NCBI RefSeq assembly: GCF_963169125.1
Contig: NC_084794.1
Coordinates: 109,158,358-109,222,357, forward strand
Direction: 5' to 3'
Source of the DNA: Humulus lupulus
Lineage: Eukaryota > Streptophyta > Magnoliopsida > Rosales > Cannabaceae
DNA: 64,000 nt
Part shown: positions 10,237 to 22,600 of the stretch, piece by piece
Layout of the letters: every line of letters starts with the position of its first letter
How positions within the stretch are numbered: the stretch's first letter is position 1
Notes under the pieces: generated by a model
What the model was told of the DNA's origin: nothing
Seen by the model: only the letters and a program-made list of their open reading frames with translations
Databases searched by the model: none
Position numbers and translations under genes: made by a program

Positions 10237-12300
10237 ATGGAGAATTCCCAACTAAGGAGCCACCTCACCCAGGCTAACAGGAAAATAAATGAGATAATGG
10301 CTTGGTTACCTCTCCATGCAACCGCCAAGAATGTCAGAAGGAGGCAAATTGGGTCCCACCATTCCCATTCTTATAGGAATAATCAACCCAATGTGAGTCA
10401 TTTTGTCAAAACAACAACCCTGAGCTCTGTGCCTTCTGAATGGACTCCTAGAAATAACCCACGTGCTAATAATTGTAGGAATGAACAAGTAACTCACACC
10501 CCCATAAATCATCCTAGCCAGACAGGGAAAGCTAGGACTGCGTCAAGAAGGGCGGAGGTCCGTGCAAATCCACCAGCACCTCGACCAGCATCTCAGGTGC
10601 AAAGAAACGAATCTGTGTTGCCGCTAATTCAGAAAATTGGAGTAGACAATGGGCAAGCTAATCTGGTACGTCTTGACGGGAGACAAATTGCCTCGCCAAT
10701 AAGGCACCCTCCATTGCCTATATGTTATCTGACACCTCCTCGCCCATAGAGGAATGTTTCAGTTCGCGGGAATGATAAGAGAGATTCTATACCCGCAGAA
10801 GATACATATGTCCTGCGATCTTGCGGGAACAATCAAGCCCCATGACCTCACCTGGGAGCGGTAAACTTCACGGATGGTAGCTATTGGATGGAGAGCCACC
10901 GTGAGTGCAGAACCATGAGTGTACACAACACACACTCCCTGAGACATGTGAGAGATCTAAGAAATCAGTTAAGCTCAGCCCAAATATTGTGTTCCAATCC
11001 TCAGTCCGACCTACGTGACCATCTAAATGTGCAAAGAGGACAGTCAACCCATTACAATGATCAGAGTTACACTCAGATGATGGGAGATCCGTCAATCTTG
11101 TGCGATAATGGGAACATTAATTGAGATCCGACTTGGAGGGACAATAACCCATATAACATGCAAGATAGGATGGGAGATGGTAACCAAATTCCCAAATAAC
11201 CTAGAGATGAAGGGTCCAACCTTTGAACGACTTTCCTTGATGGAGGAACAAATGATGAGATTTTTGTCTGGGAAAAGCGTGAACGATTGCGATTGTTATG
11301 AGGAGCTCGAACCTTCTGCTCCTCACATCGCAGTAGCTCCCTATCCCATGAGCTTCAAAATGCCTAGCATGCCTATGTATGATAGAACAACCGATCTGTC
11401 GAACCACATCAAGACCTTCAACACTTTGATGAGAGCCCACAATGATGACATGCGTTGTGTCTTGTTCCCAGCCACATTGACAGGACAAACCAAATTATGG
11501 TTCAACAAGTTTAAAAGGCACTCGATCACTTCCTGGAAATAGTTAACAACTGAGTTCAAAAATCAGTTTCGATCTGCGAAAGAAGTTCAAGTAGAGGCCA
11601 ACTCCTTGGCCAATATAAAATAGCAACTAGGTGAATCCCTTAAAGCGTACATCAATCGGTTCACAAGCATAGCAGCTTGAGCTAGGGATGTTGATGATAG
11701 TACCAAGCTCATGGCCATGCGGTTAGGAATCACTATCGGAGGTGAATTTGTGAAGGAACTCCAAAGGAAATGAGTGAAGAGTATAGAAGAGTTCTTGGCT
11801 CGATATCAGGAATGGATCAACCTAGAGGAAGCAGAGTCTGCATTCACAGGAATCGACCAAACCCCTATCAGCCCGCTAGAGTGGCGATGGATATTGTAGC
11901 TACGACTCAGCCCGCTATCCATAACAACCAGGCAGGGAACAACAAAAGAAAGGGGAATGGTGAGGGTGACCAGACTGGGTCCAAGAAGAATAAGCCCGGG
12001 GAGAAGTATACTTTTATCTTTACCGCGTATACCGACCTAAAAAATATGTGGAAACACATTTGTCTGGCTAATTCTACCCACCTTCCGTGGAAAAATCCAA
12101 AGCCCCTAAGATATCAGCGGGAAAAAAAAAGACCCAGAAATTTTTTGTCGTTATCATAATGACATTGGCCATAGTACTGACGATTGTCATCAATTAAAGG
12201 ATGAGATCGAGACACTCATCCAAACTGGACTGTTAGCGCAATATGCTTGGAACATGGTAGCTCCTAATCAACCAGTAGTACAAAACCCTCAACCAACTTA
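10237..12300 (+). pseudogene. G2 gag with CHHC knuckle
   Basis: The frame opens at an ATG at 10237 (ENSQLRSHLTQANRKINEIM, a short coiled coil as in G1) and runs to a stop at 10749. The capsid resumes in another frame at about 11190-11540 with MPSMPMYDRTTDLSNHIKTF and LFPATLTGQTKLWFNKFK, clearly homologous to the G1 capsid. A stop at about 11540 and a frameshift around an A-run at 12122-12129 follow. Near 12146-12187 is a zinc-knuckle variant of form C-X2-H-X4-H-X4-C (CRYHNDIGHSTDDC) followed by QLKDEIETLI, typical of Tat gag ends. Many stops and at least three frame changes make it non-functional. The degree of decay is greater than in C1 or C2, consistent with G2 being the oldest layer. Confidence 0.8.
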
Positions 12301-12539
12301 GTGACACCAAGCCAATTCACCACTAATTCTCCCAGCTCCAGGCAACCAAATCATCCCTCCTCCTGTCGAAGGAAGCGATATAGTCACCATTGTAGGTGAG
12401 CCTCATCCAGCAGGTAAAAGCAATGGAACTCAAAAAAGATATATTCAGGAGCTAAAAACTCACGAGGGCATAGTATTTACTCAGAGCAGAGGTTATCTAA
12501 ACAACAACGATTGGATAAACATCCAATAATTGTTACGGA

Positions 12540-12900
12540 AGAGGACACTAGCCACGTCTAATTCCCTCATAATGATCCACTAGTGATAACTATTCAACTT
12601 GCTACCTGAAGGGTAAGAAGAATCCTAATTGACAATGGAAGATCGGTGAATGTGCTATTCATGTCCAATCTTGAAATGATGGGACTATCTGTAGCTGATA
12701 TGAAGGCGACTTCCATGAATCTTTATGGGATTTTAGGAGAAGGAATGGCAGCAATGGGAGCGATCGAGCTTGTGGTAACTATGGGAGATGAAGCACAATT
12801 TGTTGCCAAGATGCTCGAGTTCGTGGTAATGATTGTCTGGCTCCCTACAACGCAATCTTGGGAAGACCAGCATGGATGGTGTTTAAATCCATAACTTGTG
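12540..12900 (+). pseudogene. G2 aspartic protease region
   Basis: The active-site loop ILIDNGRSVNVLF begins near 12625 (Asp codon at 12631). The preceding NDPLVITIQLA matches G1 closely. The downstream half (WLPTTQSWEDQHGW) is where the NAILGRP-type block should be, but it is out of frame and degraded. A stop (TGA) replaces a residue just before the loop at about 12607. Confidence 0.7.
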
Positions 12901-13189
12901 TTCGCCATTTGGCCATAAAGTTACCATCTTCCTTGGGGATATGAAAAGTAAGAAGGGATCAACTCACTGCCAAGGAATGCTACAACATTTCCATGAGGGA
13001 AAATCACAACATAGGCAGCCAGCCATGGTGATAATTGAAGAGAATGAGGAGCCTCAGGCAATGGTTATTGCTAAAGAGACAGAAGAACCTCAGGTGGCAA
13101 AAAAGAGGTCACCCAACCAGATGGAATAGACCCAAGGATAGTAGAAGACCAATGTGAGCTCTAGGCTTTAGAGGAGCTAGAAGAAATAA

Positions 13190-14093
13190 TTCTCGATCTA
13201 GAGACACCTTCGAGAGTGGTAAAGATTGGAAGGAATCTACGAACTAAACGAAAGAAAGAATTGGTCGAGTTTATGAGGAAAAACATCGACGTCTTCGCCT
13301 GGTCACACAAATATATGGTGGGAATTATTCTGAGTGTGATTATGCACACCCTAAACTTGGAAAAAATGTGCATGCGAAGCACCAGAAACGAAGGCTATTG
13401 GAGAAGGAGCGAGGAGAAGCTTTAGTGGAGGAAGTTGCCCGCCTACTAAAATGCATATTCATTATGGAGGCAAAGTATCCGACCTGGATCGCCAACCCCA
13501 TTCTGGTTCCAAAGCCAAATAGAAAATGAAGGATATGCATTGACTTCTCCGACCTTAACAAGGCCTATCCAACATAATATTTTCCACCTCCAAGAATAGA
13601 TCAGCTAGTTGACCCCACGGCCGGCTACGAGCTCATATCCTTCATGGATGTGTATTCTGGATAAAACCAGATCGTGATGAACCCTATGGACAAACCAGCT
13701 TCAAGACTGAACACAATGTATACTGCTTAAAAGTCAAGCTATTTGGGCTCAAGAATGATGGTGCCACGTATCAGAGGCTGGTCAACAAAGTGTTCATGGA
13801 CCAGATCGGGGAAAACATGGAAATTTATGTTGATGACGTGCTTGTCAAGTTAAACACTACCAATAACCATGCATCCAATCTGGAAGGATGTTTTGGCGTG
13901 CTGAGAAAGTATGATATGAAGCTCAACCCCTAGAAATGTACCTTTGGGATCTTGTTAAGGAAATTTCTAGGCTTCATAGTTAACTCAAGGGGGATCGAGG
14001 AAAACCTTGAAAAAATCAGATCGTTGTTAGAAATGTTATCGCCTAGGTTGCGAAGAGAACTCTTGAGCCTAACTAAAAAAGTCGTGACCTTAA
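13190..14093 (+). pseudogene. G2 reverse transcriptase, N-terminal and palm part
   Basis: The conserved run-in FMRKNIDVFAWSHKYMVGI is at about 13270-13325. The RT opening (AKYPTWIANPILVPKPN) follows at about 13470, then the DLNKAYP block and GYELISFMDVYSG near 13620. The catalytic YVDDVLVK is at 13826-13849. Further motifs are the KYDMKLNP..CTFGI block and KFLGFIVNSRGIEENLEKI. Frameshifts separate these blocks and several stops occur. The domain is cut at 14093 by insertion D and continues at 15893; CTTAA is duplicated at the break. Confidence 0.85.
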
Positions 14094-15887
14094 TGATAAC
14101 TCTACAAAATAGAGTTATTTTACCACATTTTTTATGCTAATTGTTGCTTAGTCTTTGAGTTTTTAAGTAATTTATTAAGGTTTTAAGTAATTTTGAATTT
14201 ATTAGTCTTATTGTAATTTTTTAGATTTTTATATGTTTTTATAGATATTTTATTGTAATATTTGTTAGTTTAATTATTTGAAATTAGTGTTGTTAAATTA
14301 AAAGTTAAAAAGATGATATTATTGAGCTTAAATGTCAATGTAAATTAAGTTTTAATTAGTATTTTCATGGAACTTATGTTGTATATTTTATTATTGAAAA
14401 TATTTTGTTTTAATTTATGTTTATTTTATAGAAAATATGTTATATTTTTGGGCTCTTGAAAAAAAAAAGAAAAAAAAAGTGGCATTTTCAAAGAAAAGAA
14501 AGAAGAAAAAAATGGCATTTCTGAAAAGCCTCCAAGCTCAAGGATATGAAGCCCACGGCCAGGGCCCACCTGCTCTCTGCCAAGCCAACCCTAGCCCGGC
14601 ACGTGCCTCCAGCTGCCCCAAGCACCTGACCAGCAACCGCCGACCCACCTGGACCCGTTGACCCGACCCGCGCTTGCCCAACCTTCCCTGCCAGGCCCAC
14701 ATCTGCCCCTACCCACCTGCAGTAGCCAACAAGCCCCTTTGTTCTTCTTGAGCCCAACAAATGCCTCATCATCTCTGTGTCTCCTTATGTCCAAAAATGT
14801 TATTTTTTGACCCAATTTTTCTACAAAAATCATCATTACACCCTAAAATTTACCTCTTCATGCCATATTATTATTCATTTTAGAATTAATTTAATCAATT
14901 TAATTAATTTAAATTGATTATTTCAATAACTTTATTTTGGCTATAAATAGGTAGCTTCAAGAGCATTTGGGTGTGCTTGAATTTTGTAGTTACTATCATC
15001 TTTTCTACCATTTCTCTCCTCCATTTTAGTGTTTTCCAAGAGTATTTTTCAAGTACATATTCTCTTTGTTTTGTAATTTCTATTCTAGTTACGAGTTTCT
15101 AATTTTTTTAAGAATATTAAGGTGATGATGAAACAATATGTAACTAGATAGTATTTATTTTGTATGTTGATTTCCCATTTGTGCAACAAAGTTTATGGAT
15201 TTTTCTTCTTCAAATATCTTCTTTCCTCTTAAATAACATGTATTTTTTATTGTTAGCACATATTTACACTTTGTTCTTCATTGGTGCAAAATTATAATAT
15301 TCTTTGATTAAGGTGTGCCATTAAATTGAGCACATCCAAGCTTCGAACAAAAATATTATGTGTTGCCTTATAAGTAATGTTCTTTGATTTTTTTTTTTTC
15401 ATTAGATTGATTCCTACTAAATACTTTGAAATTATAATTTTAAAAGTGAAGATAAATCCTATATTTATATGATAACTTAAGCTTAAATAGAAAATCTAGA
15501 TTGAAGAAATGATAGTTTGATTAATTTTTACTATCAATAAAACTTAGGAATCAATATACTTATAAATATTATTAAGTTTATATTTTGTGGATTCTATTAT
15601 CTTAATAATCTTCCTATTACAACTTGTTTACAATTCTATCTTGCTTATTTTTCTTCTCTTAAATATCTGTATTTTCAATCTTTTACTTTATTTTCTTGAC
15701 TTTAATTCTTACCAATCTTTGGAGCTAGGTTAGAATTTATTAATGTTGGTTTAAAATAGTTTTCTTTTTTTATTTTAAACAACTCATTTGGGTTCGACAT
15801 CCTTGCTTACACGAACTCTATACTATATATATGATTCATTCGCTTGCGATTTACATATTTAAAACATACCCACTTTTGGGTCCATCA
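14094..15887 (+). mobile_element. D: solo LTR of the TGATAACTC type
   Basis: It starts TGATAACTCT and ends TCCATCA, flanked by perfect CTTAA duplications (14089-14093 and 15888-15892). Removing the element and one copy restores the host G2 frame across the RT-RNase H junction, which proves the borders. It is 1794 bp with no ORF of note. It carries a terminal hairpin with an 8-bp stem at 14096-14103/14111-14118, a TATA-like CTATAAATAGG at about 14941 and a GGTTCGACATCC block at about 15791. I infer a solo LTR of a Gypsy lineage; an internal region is absent. Confidence 0.9.
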
Positions 15888-15892
15888 CTTAA

Positions 15893-16790
15893 CTTGGTTC
15901 ATATCCAAGTCCACGGACAAATGTCTCCTCTTCTATAATCTGCTCAAGGGAAATGGACAATTTGAATGGACAGAATAATGTGAACAAGCATTTCAAGATC
16001 TAAAGAAGAACATGGTTGAACCCCATATTTTATCAAAATTAGTTGCTGGGGAATGTCTATACTTGTACCTTTCAATAACGGAGAACGCGATTAGCGCTGT
16101 GTTAGTTCAAGAAGAAAATTGGGTACAGAAACCAATGTACTACATAAGTAAGAGGCTTCTAGTAGCCGAGTCCTGATAATCTTTGACTGAGATGCTTGTG
16201 TTCTGCCTGATTTTTTGCCTCGAGGAAGCTGTAGTCGTATTTTCAATCCCACACTATACATGTCTTAACTGATCAACCTTTAAGGCAGGTCTGACAAAAG
16301 CCTGAAGCATACGGACGTTTGTTGAAGTGGGCTATCGAGCTCAATTAGTTCAAGATAGTGTACAAGCCACAAAAAACAATAAAGGGCCAGGCGCTCGGCA
16401 ATTTCGTAGCTGAATGTACTAGGTTCGAGGATGAACCTATGAGGAAACCAGTACAAGAATTGTAGAAAATCTTCGTTGATGAATCATCAAACGAACATGG
16501 ATCTAGAGTTGGAATAGTCCTAATTACACCTTAAGGACATCGCTTCCATACAACTCTCAAATTCAATGTTGATGCGTCCAACAATGAAGCAGAGTATGAA
16601 GCTTTGTTGGCTGGAGTTCAGGTAGAAAAGGAGATGAAAGCGAATGAAACTCGATGCTTCAGTGATTCTCAGCTTATGGTTACTTAAGTGTTAGGGGAAT
16701 ATAAAGCTCGAAGAATCAAAATGGCAGCTTATTTGACTAAGGTATAAAGTGATCTGTCAAAATTTGAGTTCTATTCCATTGATCAAGTTC
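15893..16790 (+). pseudogene. G2 RT end and RNase H
   Basis: After the insertion the frame resumes with TWFISKSTDKCLLFYNLLKG and CEQAFQDLKKNM, the usual RT connection domain, with a TAA just before the Cys of the second. RNase H follows near 16460-16700: FVDESSNEHGSRVGIVL, NNEAEYEALLAGV and FSDSQLMV, the carboxylate-bearing motifs of plant-type retroelement RNase H. Stops at several CAA/CAG-like sites and one small indel near 16200 disable it. RNase H would remove the RNA strand during reverse transcription. Confidence 0.8.
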
Positions 16791-17732
16791 CACGCATACA
16801 GATGATGAATGCAAATGCTCTTGCTCAACTCGCCACCACCAAAGAAGTGGAAACATTAAATGTGGTCCCCGTGGAATTCTTAGAAAATTCGAGCATAGAG
16901 GAAGATTCAAGGGCGGTCGGAATAATGCTTGAAGGTTTGACCTGGATGACCCCAATAGTAAAATACATCACGTCTGGAAAACTTCCTGAAGACTGCAAGG
17001 ACGCACGAAAATTGCTATACCAGGTCTTGATGTATGTTGTGGTTGAGGGGATTATGTACAGGTCAGGTCATTCCATGACTCTTTTGAGATGTGTCCTGCC
17101 TGAGGAAGCGCGGGCTATCCTCAAAGAGGTCCACAAAAGATTTTGTGGAGACCATGCTGGGGGCAAAGCTTGGCCTTGAAAATTCTAAGACAGGGTTACT
17201 TTCAGCCCACACTAAAAAAGTACTCGACCTTATATGTCCTCAAGTGTGACAAGTGCCAACACTTTGCCTCCATTGCCAGAGCTGGACCCATGGAGTTAAC
17301 CATGATTTCCTCGCCCTGGCCATTTTCTATATGGGAGATCAACCTGATTGGCTCGTTGCCTACTGGAAAAAGGAGGAGTTCGCTATGCCATCATCACAAT
17401 CGACTACTTTACAAAATGGGTCGTCGCAGCTCGCACATTTCCAACAAAGGGTGATGCGTTATTTTAACTCGAAGGTCAAGGAGCAAAGACTCGAGCTAGG
17501 AGATTTAGTGCTTCGAAGGGTATTCCTAGCTAACAAAGACCCTAAAGACAGTGTACTTGGATCGAACTGGGAAGGACCCTATCAGATCCTGAGATCTTAC
17601 GGGAAGGGACTTCAAACTAGCTCGGTTAAATTGAGAGATGGTTCCACAAACTTGGAACACCTTGCATCTCAAGAAGTATTACTAGTGATAGGAAATTTAT
17701 GTTACTTTATTTTCATCTTTTGTAAGACTTAA
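16790..17732 (+). pseudogene. G2 integrase with an internal deletion of the catalytic core
   Basis: The zinc-binding HHCC region spans about 17130-17260 (HKRFCGDHAGG and KCDKCQ). The core begins with the tryptophan-rich SPWPFSIWEINLIG and the first Asp region, and one frame then reads IITIDYFTKWVVAARTFPTKG. The sequence then jumps directly to the C-terminal RYFNSKVKEQRLELGDLVLRR and LGSNWEGPYQI. The segment that should hold the second Asp and the Glu is missing, so about 120 residues are deleted near 17440. The C-terminal GPY-type module is intact in frame to the stop at 17732. This integrase cannot be catalytic. Confidence 0.8.
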
Positions 17733-18560
17733 GTATAAAAGCCATGTTTTATGTTGTTTGAATTTGAATAGTATAATGTTGTTGTGTAAATTAAATATGG
17801 TGCCATAATTTTTCAATTTACTCTTGATATTTATCACGAGTTGATTATGTAAAAGCGATCTAGAATATTTATAAATTTTGATCGCTTAGGGGGCATATAA
17901 CCATCGATAGTCTTTGAAATATTCTACAAACGTAAGATAAATTTTTGCAACTTATAATTTGGAAATTTGGAAATTCTGCGAATGCAAACTAAGTTAAGAA
18001 AATTCAAAGAAAAAAAAATCCTAGAATTAACTAGGTACAATAATTCGGGAGCTAAATAAGGTCTGAGGCCTGAATCCTAACAGGTAGGCACAAATAGGCG
18101 GTCGAAACTCTAGATATAACCAGGTCAACAACTAGAAATTTACTGGTCAAGCCATCAGGCACATGTCTCGATCTAAAAGCACTCCCTACAACCATGCAAG
18201 TGCTAAAAACTTCAAGGTTTATAAACACAATAATAATTAATAGAAAGGGGGAGCAGAAAATCGAACATAAGAAACCGACATATGTAAGGAAATTATGTAT
18301 AAATTAAATGAGGATAATTAACCTCGAGCACTACCCTAAGGCAATTTCTCGGCCTAAAAAGCCCAATTACAAGGGATGGAAGCATCCCCAAAAAGAAAGA
18401 CATATAAAGCACAAATGGACAAGGCCTTCAACTAGGAGCTCCGAAAACATGCAAATGAGAAGAAATCTCGTCCCCCCCCCCCCCCCTTCATTTCCTCCAA
18501 CTCCCAAGGTTGTGTCCACAGTCTCAGCTGATCATTTTGCCAGCTGATCTTGGAATTGGC
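17733..18560 (+). other. G2 non-coding spacer between pol and the antisense ORF
   Basis: AT-rich with no ORF over 80 codons that looks real. It contains a C-homopolymer at about 18474-18486. It separates convergently arranged pol and antisense ORF and probably holds their overlapping 3' ends. Confidence 0.5.
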
Positions 18561-20606
18561 GAGGTATCACTCCCATAGCTCGGCGTCTAGGAAGGAGAAG
18601 TCACCTTCCTGGTTAAAGCACCAGACCTTTTAAAACATTTGTTCCAAGGACTCTGCCAACTTTGCATCAGCTCCCATAACCTTCAGTTCGAGCTCCTCGA
18701 CTTGTGCATTGGCTTTCTTGACCTTCAACTAGAGTTCATCGACTTTCCCTTGAAGCTAGTCGTTTCTTTGGATCACTTCCATGGCCTGCTCCTTGGCAAT
18801 ATTTTCATTGTTCCAGGAAGTTTCCAGATATTCCTCAAGCTATTGAGCCTTTTTGTGAGCTTGCTCCATTTCCCTAGAAGTTGCATCCTCAATCTGCTTG
18901 CAATTGTCCCTAACCACGTCAAGCTCCTTCGTGGATTGCTCAACCGCAACAAAGGCGGAACAGTTCCGTTCTTCAGCCTGGATCTGGGAAAAACATGACT
19001 GCATTGGAATATAAATGAAGGGTTAGACTAAAGAAAATATGGGATAAATTATGAGAAATAAGTAATGAAACTCATGATCAGACACATTCACAAGGAAGAG
19101 TTCAGAATAGACGAGGTGGGCTCTCCCTCAATCTCCTTAACAAAAAGCTGATTGAGATGTGCGACCACTTGACTGGTAAGGCCCTAGAACAGAGCTTGGA
19201 GATGGTTGGGAAATTTTCCCACCTCGATATGTGGAGCTGGGATGGCAACCGGAGGAACTACCTGAATAACTTGGGGAACTGCAGAATCAGAAACCTGGGG
19301 AGCTGGGGGAGGAGTATCCTTAATAGTTACCATTGAAGCTTGTGGTTGTGAGGATGTGGTCTCCTTGACTTGGGCCTGAGTCCCCATTGAAGCTCCAGCC
19401 CCAGAGGCAGCCTTCTTCGAGGCCCGCTGCTTCTTAACGACAGGACCGAAACTAGTCTTAAAGGAGCTTTTGAGGTCCATGTTGTCCTCTGTAAAATGGT
19501 CAAAAAAGAGTTAGACAAATTCTAACTATGTAAAAAATAAGAAGTAAAAGTACAAGAATCCTACCCTCCGAACTAGAGGAGGAAATTACTATGATCAGAT
19601 TCAGATTATGGAGTGGGCTAGACACAACTTATAACTCTTGTATGGTTGGGGGTGGGGGAGACTCTAGCAGTATTACTTCACAATACTCACTAGGTCTGGG
19701 TTCCTCAATAGGACTAGGTGCATATTCAACCTACCTAATACCTCAGGTAAATGAACCATGATATAAGGAATTCCATGATCGGAGGTTTGTACCATATTGC
19801 TAAAAAACTATGGACCTAAAGTGAAAAGTGTTATAAACTACTACAGTGTACTTAGGGTAGGCTAAGTCATGGCGAACAACCAAGTGATCGACACGCTGAT
19901 GCAAGGTTACATCCAGGTCCATGTCTTCTGGATGTTTGTTCACGACTTGCCTTAGATTGAATCGGGTTAGTACAAAATTAGGAGCAACTCAGTTTATTTC
20001 CCTATCTCTATTACCTTGGTTGGAGGTGTCGGTTGTTGCCCCTGATTCAACACAGTCTTGGTTATTATTAGTCTGCTCGCCTTCGACAACATTTTTCCTG
20101 TGCAATAATGGCGCGACCTCCTCCTCTTCCTCCACCTCCTCAACGACCTGAGGTGGCCTCTTGGGAGGACCTCAAGGCTTGATGGCCAGGGTTTGATCTT
20201 CCCTGATCAGTTTGCAAGCCACCATGGTGGCCTCATTCAACACCACCTTGCACTCTTTCTCCTCTGCAGGAGCGTTGGCCATAGTATTATATTGACCCCC
20301 TAAGTGTGTGAAACCGTTTCATCCTCTTGTAAATAGCTACACGAGATAACAACTCGATCAGAATAAGTAAAACTCACAAAAGGTAAAGAATTCAGATGAA
20401 GAGTTTAAAAGTTAAGATACTTATGAGGTCAGTTGAAGTAACAATGTTCACACTTACGAAGTCCATTTGACATGAAGAACTAGTCTTTGAAGTCATTCGG
20501 ATGGCTGGGTAGGTCAATGATGTTGATGGATTTGGGAAACTGGGTGAGGTAATAAAAACCATCACCTGGGTTTTAACGTCTAGATTGGCCTTTAGATAGA
20601 AGAAAT
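18560..20606 (-). pseudogene. G2 antisense additional ORF, C-terminal part (coiled coil)
   Basis: Read on the minus strand. From about 19480 it encodes a basic, alanine/proline-rich stretch (MDLKSSFKTSFGPVVKKQRA onward). From about 19000 to 18610 it is a long coiled coil with heptad-like leucines and acidic residues (QAEERNCSAFVAVEQSTKEL, EELELKVMGADAKLAESLEQ). Three or four TAG/TAA codons interrupt the coil, most at sites where CAG would fit. A GT...AG intron-like gap lies at about 19567-19484. An equivalent ORF lies in opposite orientation to pol in G4 (60511-62436). Known Tat elements carry such an extra ORF; its function is unknown. The N-terminal part continues beyond insertion E. Confidence 0.65.
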
Positions 20607-20630
20607 TGTAGTGTGTCATAGTAGTAGTAA

Positions 20631-20693
<63 letters not shown>

Positions 20694-22595
20694 CTTTTAG
20701 TATGTTAGTTTTCGTGGATATTGGTTCAAGCTGGGATTTAGTTGGAAACTCATAGAAACAGTTATAGATTTTATAAATTTAACCTATAGTTTAGAAATAT
20801 TAATTATAACATAACGTTTGATTAATATAGTTGGTCCTAGAAATATTATTTATTATAACCTAAGGTTTAGATAAAACTAATAAGAATGTGACACTTGTCA
20901 CAAGAATGTTTATTTAAGGATTTAAGGATTTTAGATGAATAATTTAATAAATGATAAATCTAGAAGCTCTAAGACCTTCCAGCAGCTATTAGGATCACGT
21001 TTTACTCAGTCAAAGCTGTTTAAACAAATTAAAAATGTGCTAAAAGAGTGCAAAAACGTGTTTGATATATCAACGTATGCCGATATATCATAGCTATAGG
21101 GACCGATATATTGCCTACGGGAGATACGAAAAACACGTCGACTTCGCACGAACGAAAACACGAAAGCTCGGGGCATAGGTAGGGGCGATATATCGCCTCC
21201 TGGAGACATTTTTAAATCTTTGTGGATTTAAAATTAGAAACAGCCCCAACCACTTGGACTTGTTCTTGAACGTTTTTGACCGAAAATTTGGCATCTGTTG
21301 AAATGAAAATTCAAATCTTTTCAATTATTATTCATTTATTTATTCATTTTAAAAGGGGTTAGTTTCACTCCTTGAACTCTATAAATAGGACTTAGTACTC
21401 AGTCATTTCACTCATCATTCAAGCATTCTTCAGAGCATCCAAGCTGCTTAGATTACTCTAGAGAGAAAACACTTGGGTTTTGGGTTAAAAGCTTTTCCAA
21501 TCTAAACTTTTCTAAACACTTGGGAGGTAAGATAGAGTGTTATTTTGGTATCGAGGTATAGATCAAAGTCATAGTCCATTCAAGGTATTCTTATCCTCAG
21601 GTTTAATCCATCATAGTTCTTTTATTTCTTTCAGATCCTAACTTATTGTTATGACTTTTTGGTTAAGTGTTTACGTTTCTTGAAACTTAAGATTTTCGGT
21701 AAGTTTCTACTTTGATGGTTTAGTTCTCTTTTTCATCTCCTTTTCTTTAGAAACTCATGGTTTTTACTGTTGGTTTTAGGAGTGTTCCAATCTCGTTCTT
21801 GTCTCCAATATCCCAGTTTTTGGTAAGGAAAATGGGTTAGATATATGTGTTATGATATGTTTATGTGATATGATGTGATATGTGTATATGTATGAATATG
21901 TTTTATAGTCACTGGGGCTTATAGTTGCTTAGATAGAAAACCCTAAGATTTTTATCATTATCGTGGTTTAGAGTTATGATTTACCCTACCTCGATTAGTA
22001 GACTGGGGACCTAGATGGGTTATCATATACTACCTTATGATCTAACCTACCTCGATTAGTAGACTGAGGACCTAGATGGTTTTATCACATACCACAGTAA
22101 TGAGTTAATGGCCATTAATATTGTAGTCCTATATGATATATGTTTTTACGCCTTATGTTTTATAGTATATGTTTTATGATATGGTCTTCTGATTTATGAT
22201 ATATGTTTTCAGTAGATTTTCCTTGCTGGGCATCAGGCTCATTCCTTTTATTTTAGATGATGTAGGAAAATGAACTTGGAAGGCGGGACAAATTCGTGGC
22301 AGCTTGACATGTGTATTAGGGATGGATGGATTGAATGGACTGCAGGAAGATTGAGGATGGCGTTGTTTTAAATTCTTTTAATTTATGTTTTATGTATTTC
22401 CACACTTAGTATTTACATGATTGATTAAAGTTTATGTTTTATGTACTAAACAATGGGTACCCATACCTTATTTTTTATTTCGTACCGTATTTTGGATTTT
22501 TAATAAAGTTATAATATTTTATGTATGTATTCCAAAATAGTAGTTATCTTTAGTAGTTTTAATGGTCTGAGGTCTACATTAGTCGGAGCATCACA
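20607..22595 (+). mobile_element. E: solo LTR (TGTAGTG...CATCACA)
   Basis: 1989 bp flanked by perfect GAAAT duplications (20602-20606 and 22596-22600). Near its start is a (TAG)n run (20619-20693). A set of GATATATC-core palindromes lies at 21062-21197, followed by CTATAAATAGG at about 21379 and a donor-like GGGAGGTAAGA at about 21524. A CTTGCTGGGC block at about 22224 matches one in the TGTAAC LTRs, so E is probably a distant member of that group in plus orientation. There is no coding content. Joining its flanks restores a continuous minus-strand reading of the G2 antisense ORF. Confidence 0.88.
20619..20693. repeat. (TAG)n microsatellite
   Basis: About 25 trinucleotide units with one TAA variant near 20628. 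It starts about 12 bp inside solo LTR E. Confidence 0.97.
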
Positions 22596-22600
22596 GAAAT

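Noticed and set aside
14437..14836. Pro/Ala- and Gly-rich ORFs in D as an extensin-like fragment
   Set aside because: Composition follows a local GC-rich patch within a solo LTR whose borders are proven by the target duplication. No signal peptide or SPPPP repeats.
18474..18486. C-homopolymer as a biological slippage signal
   Set aside because: It lies in non-coding decayed sequence; a replication or assembly artefact is as likely.
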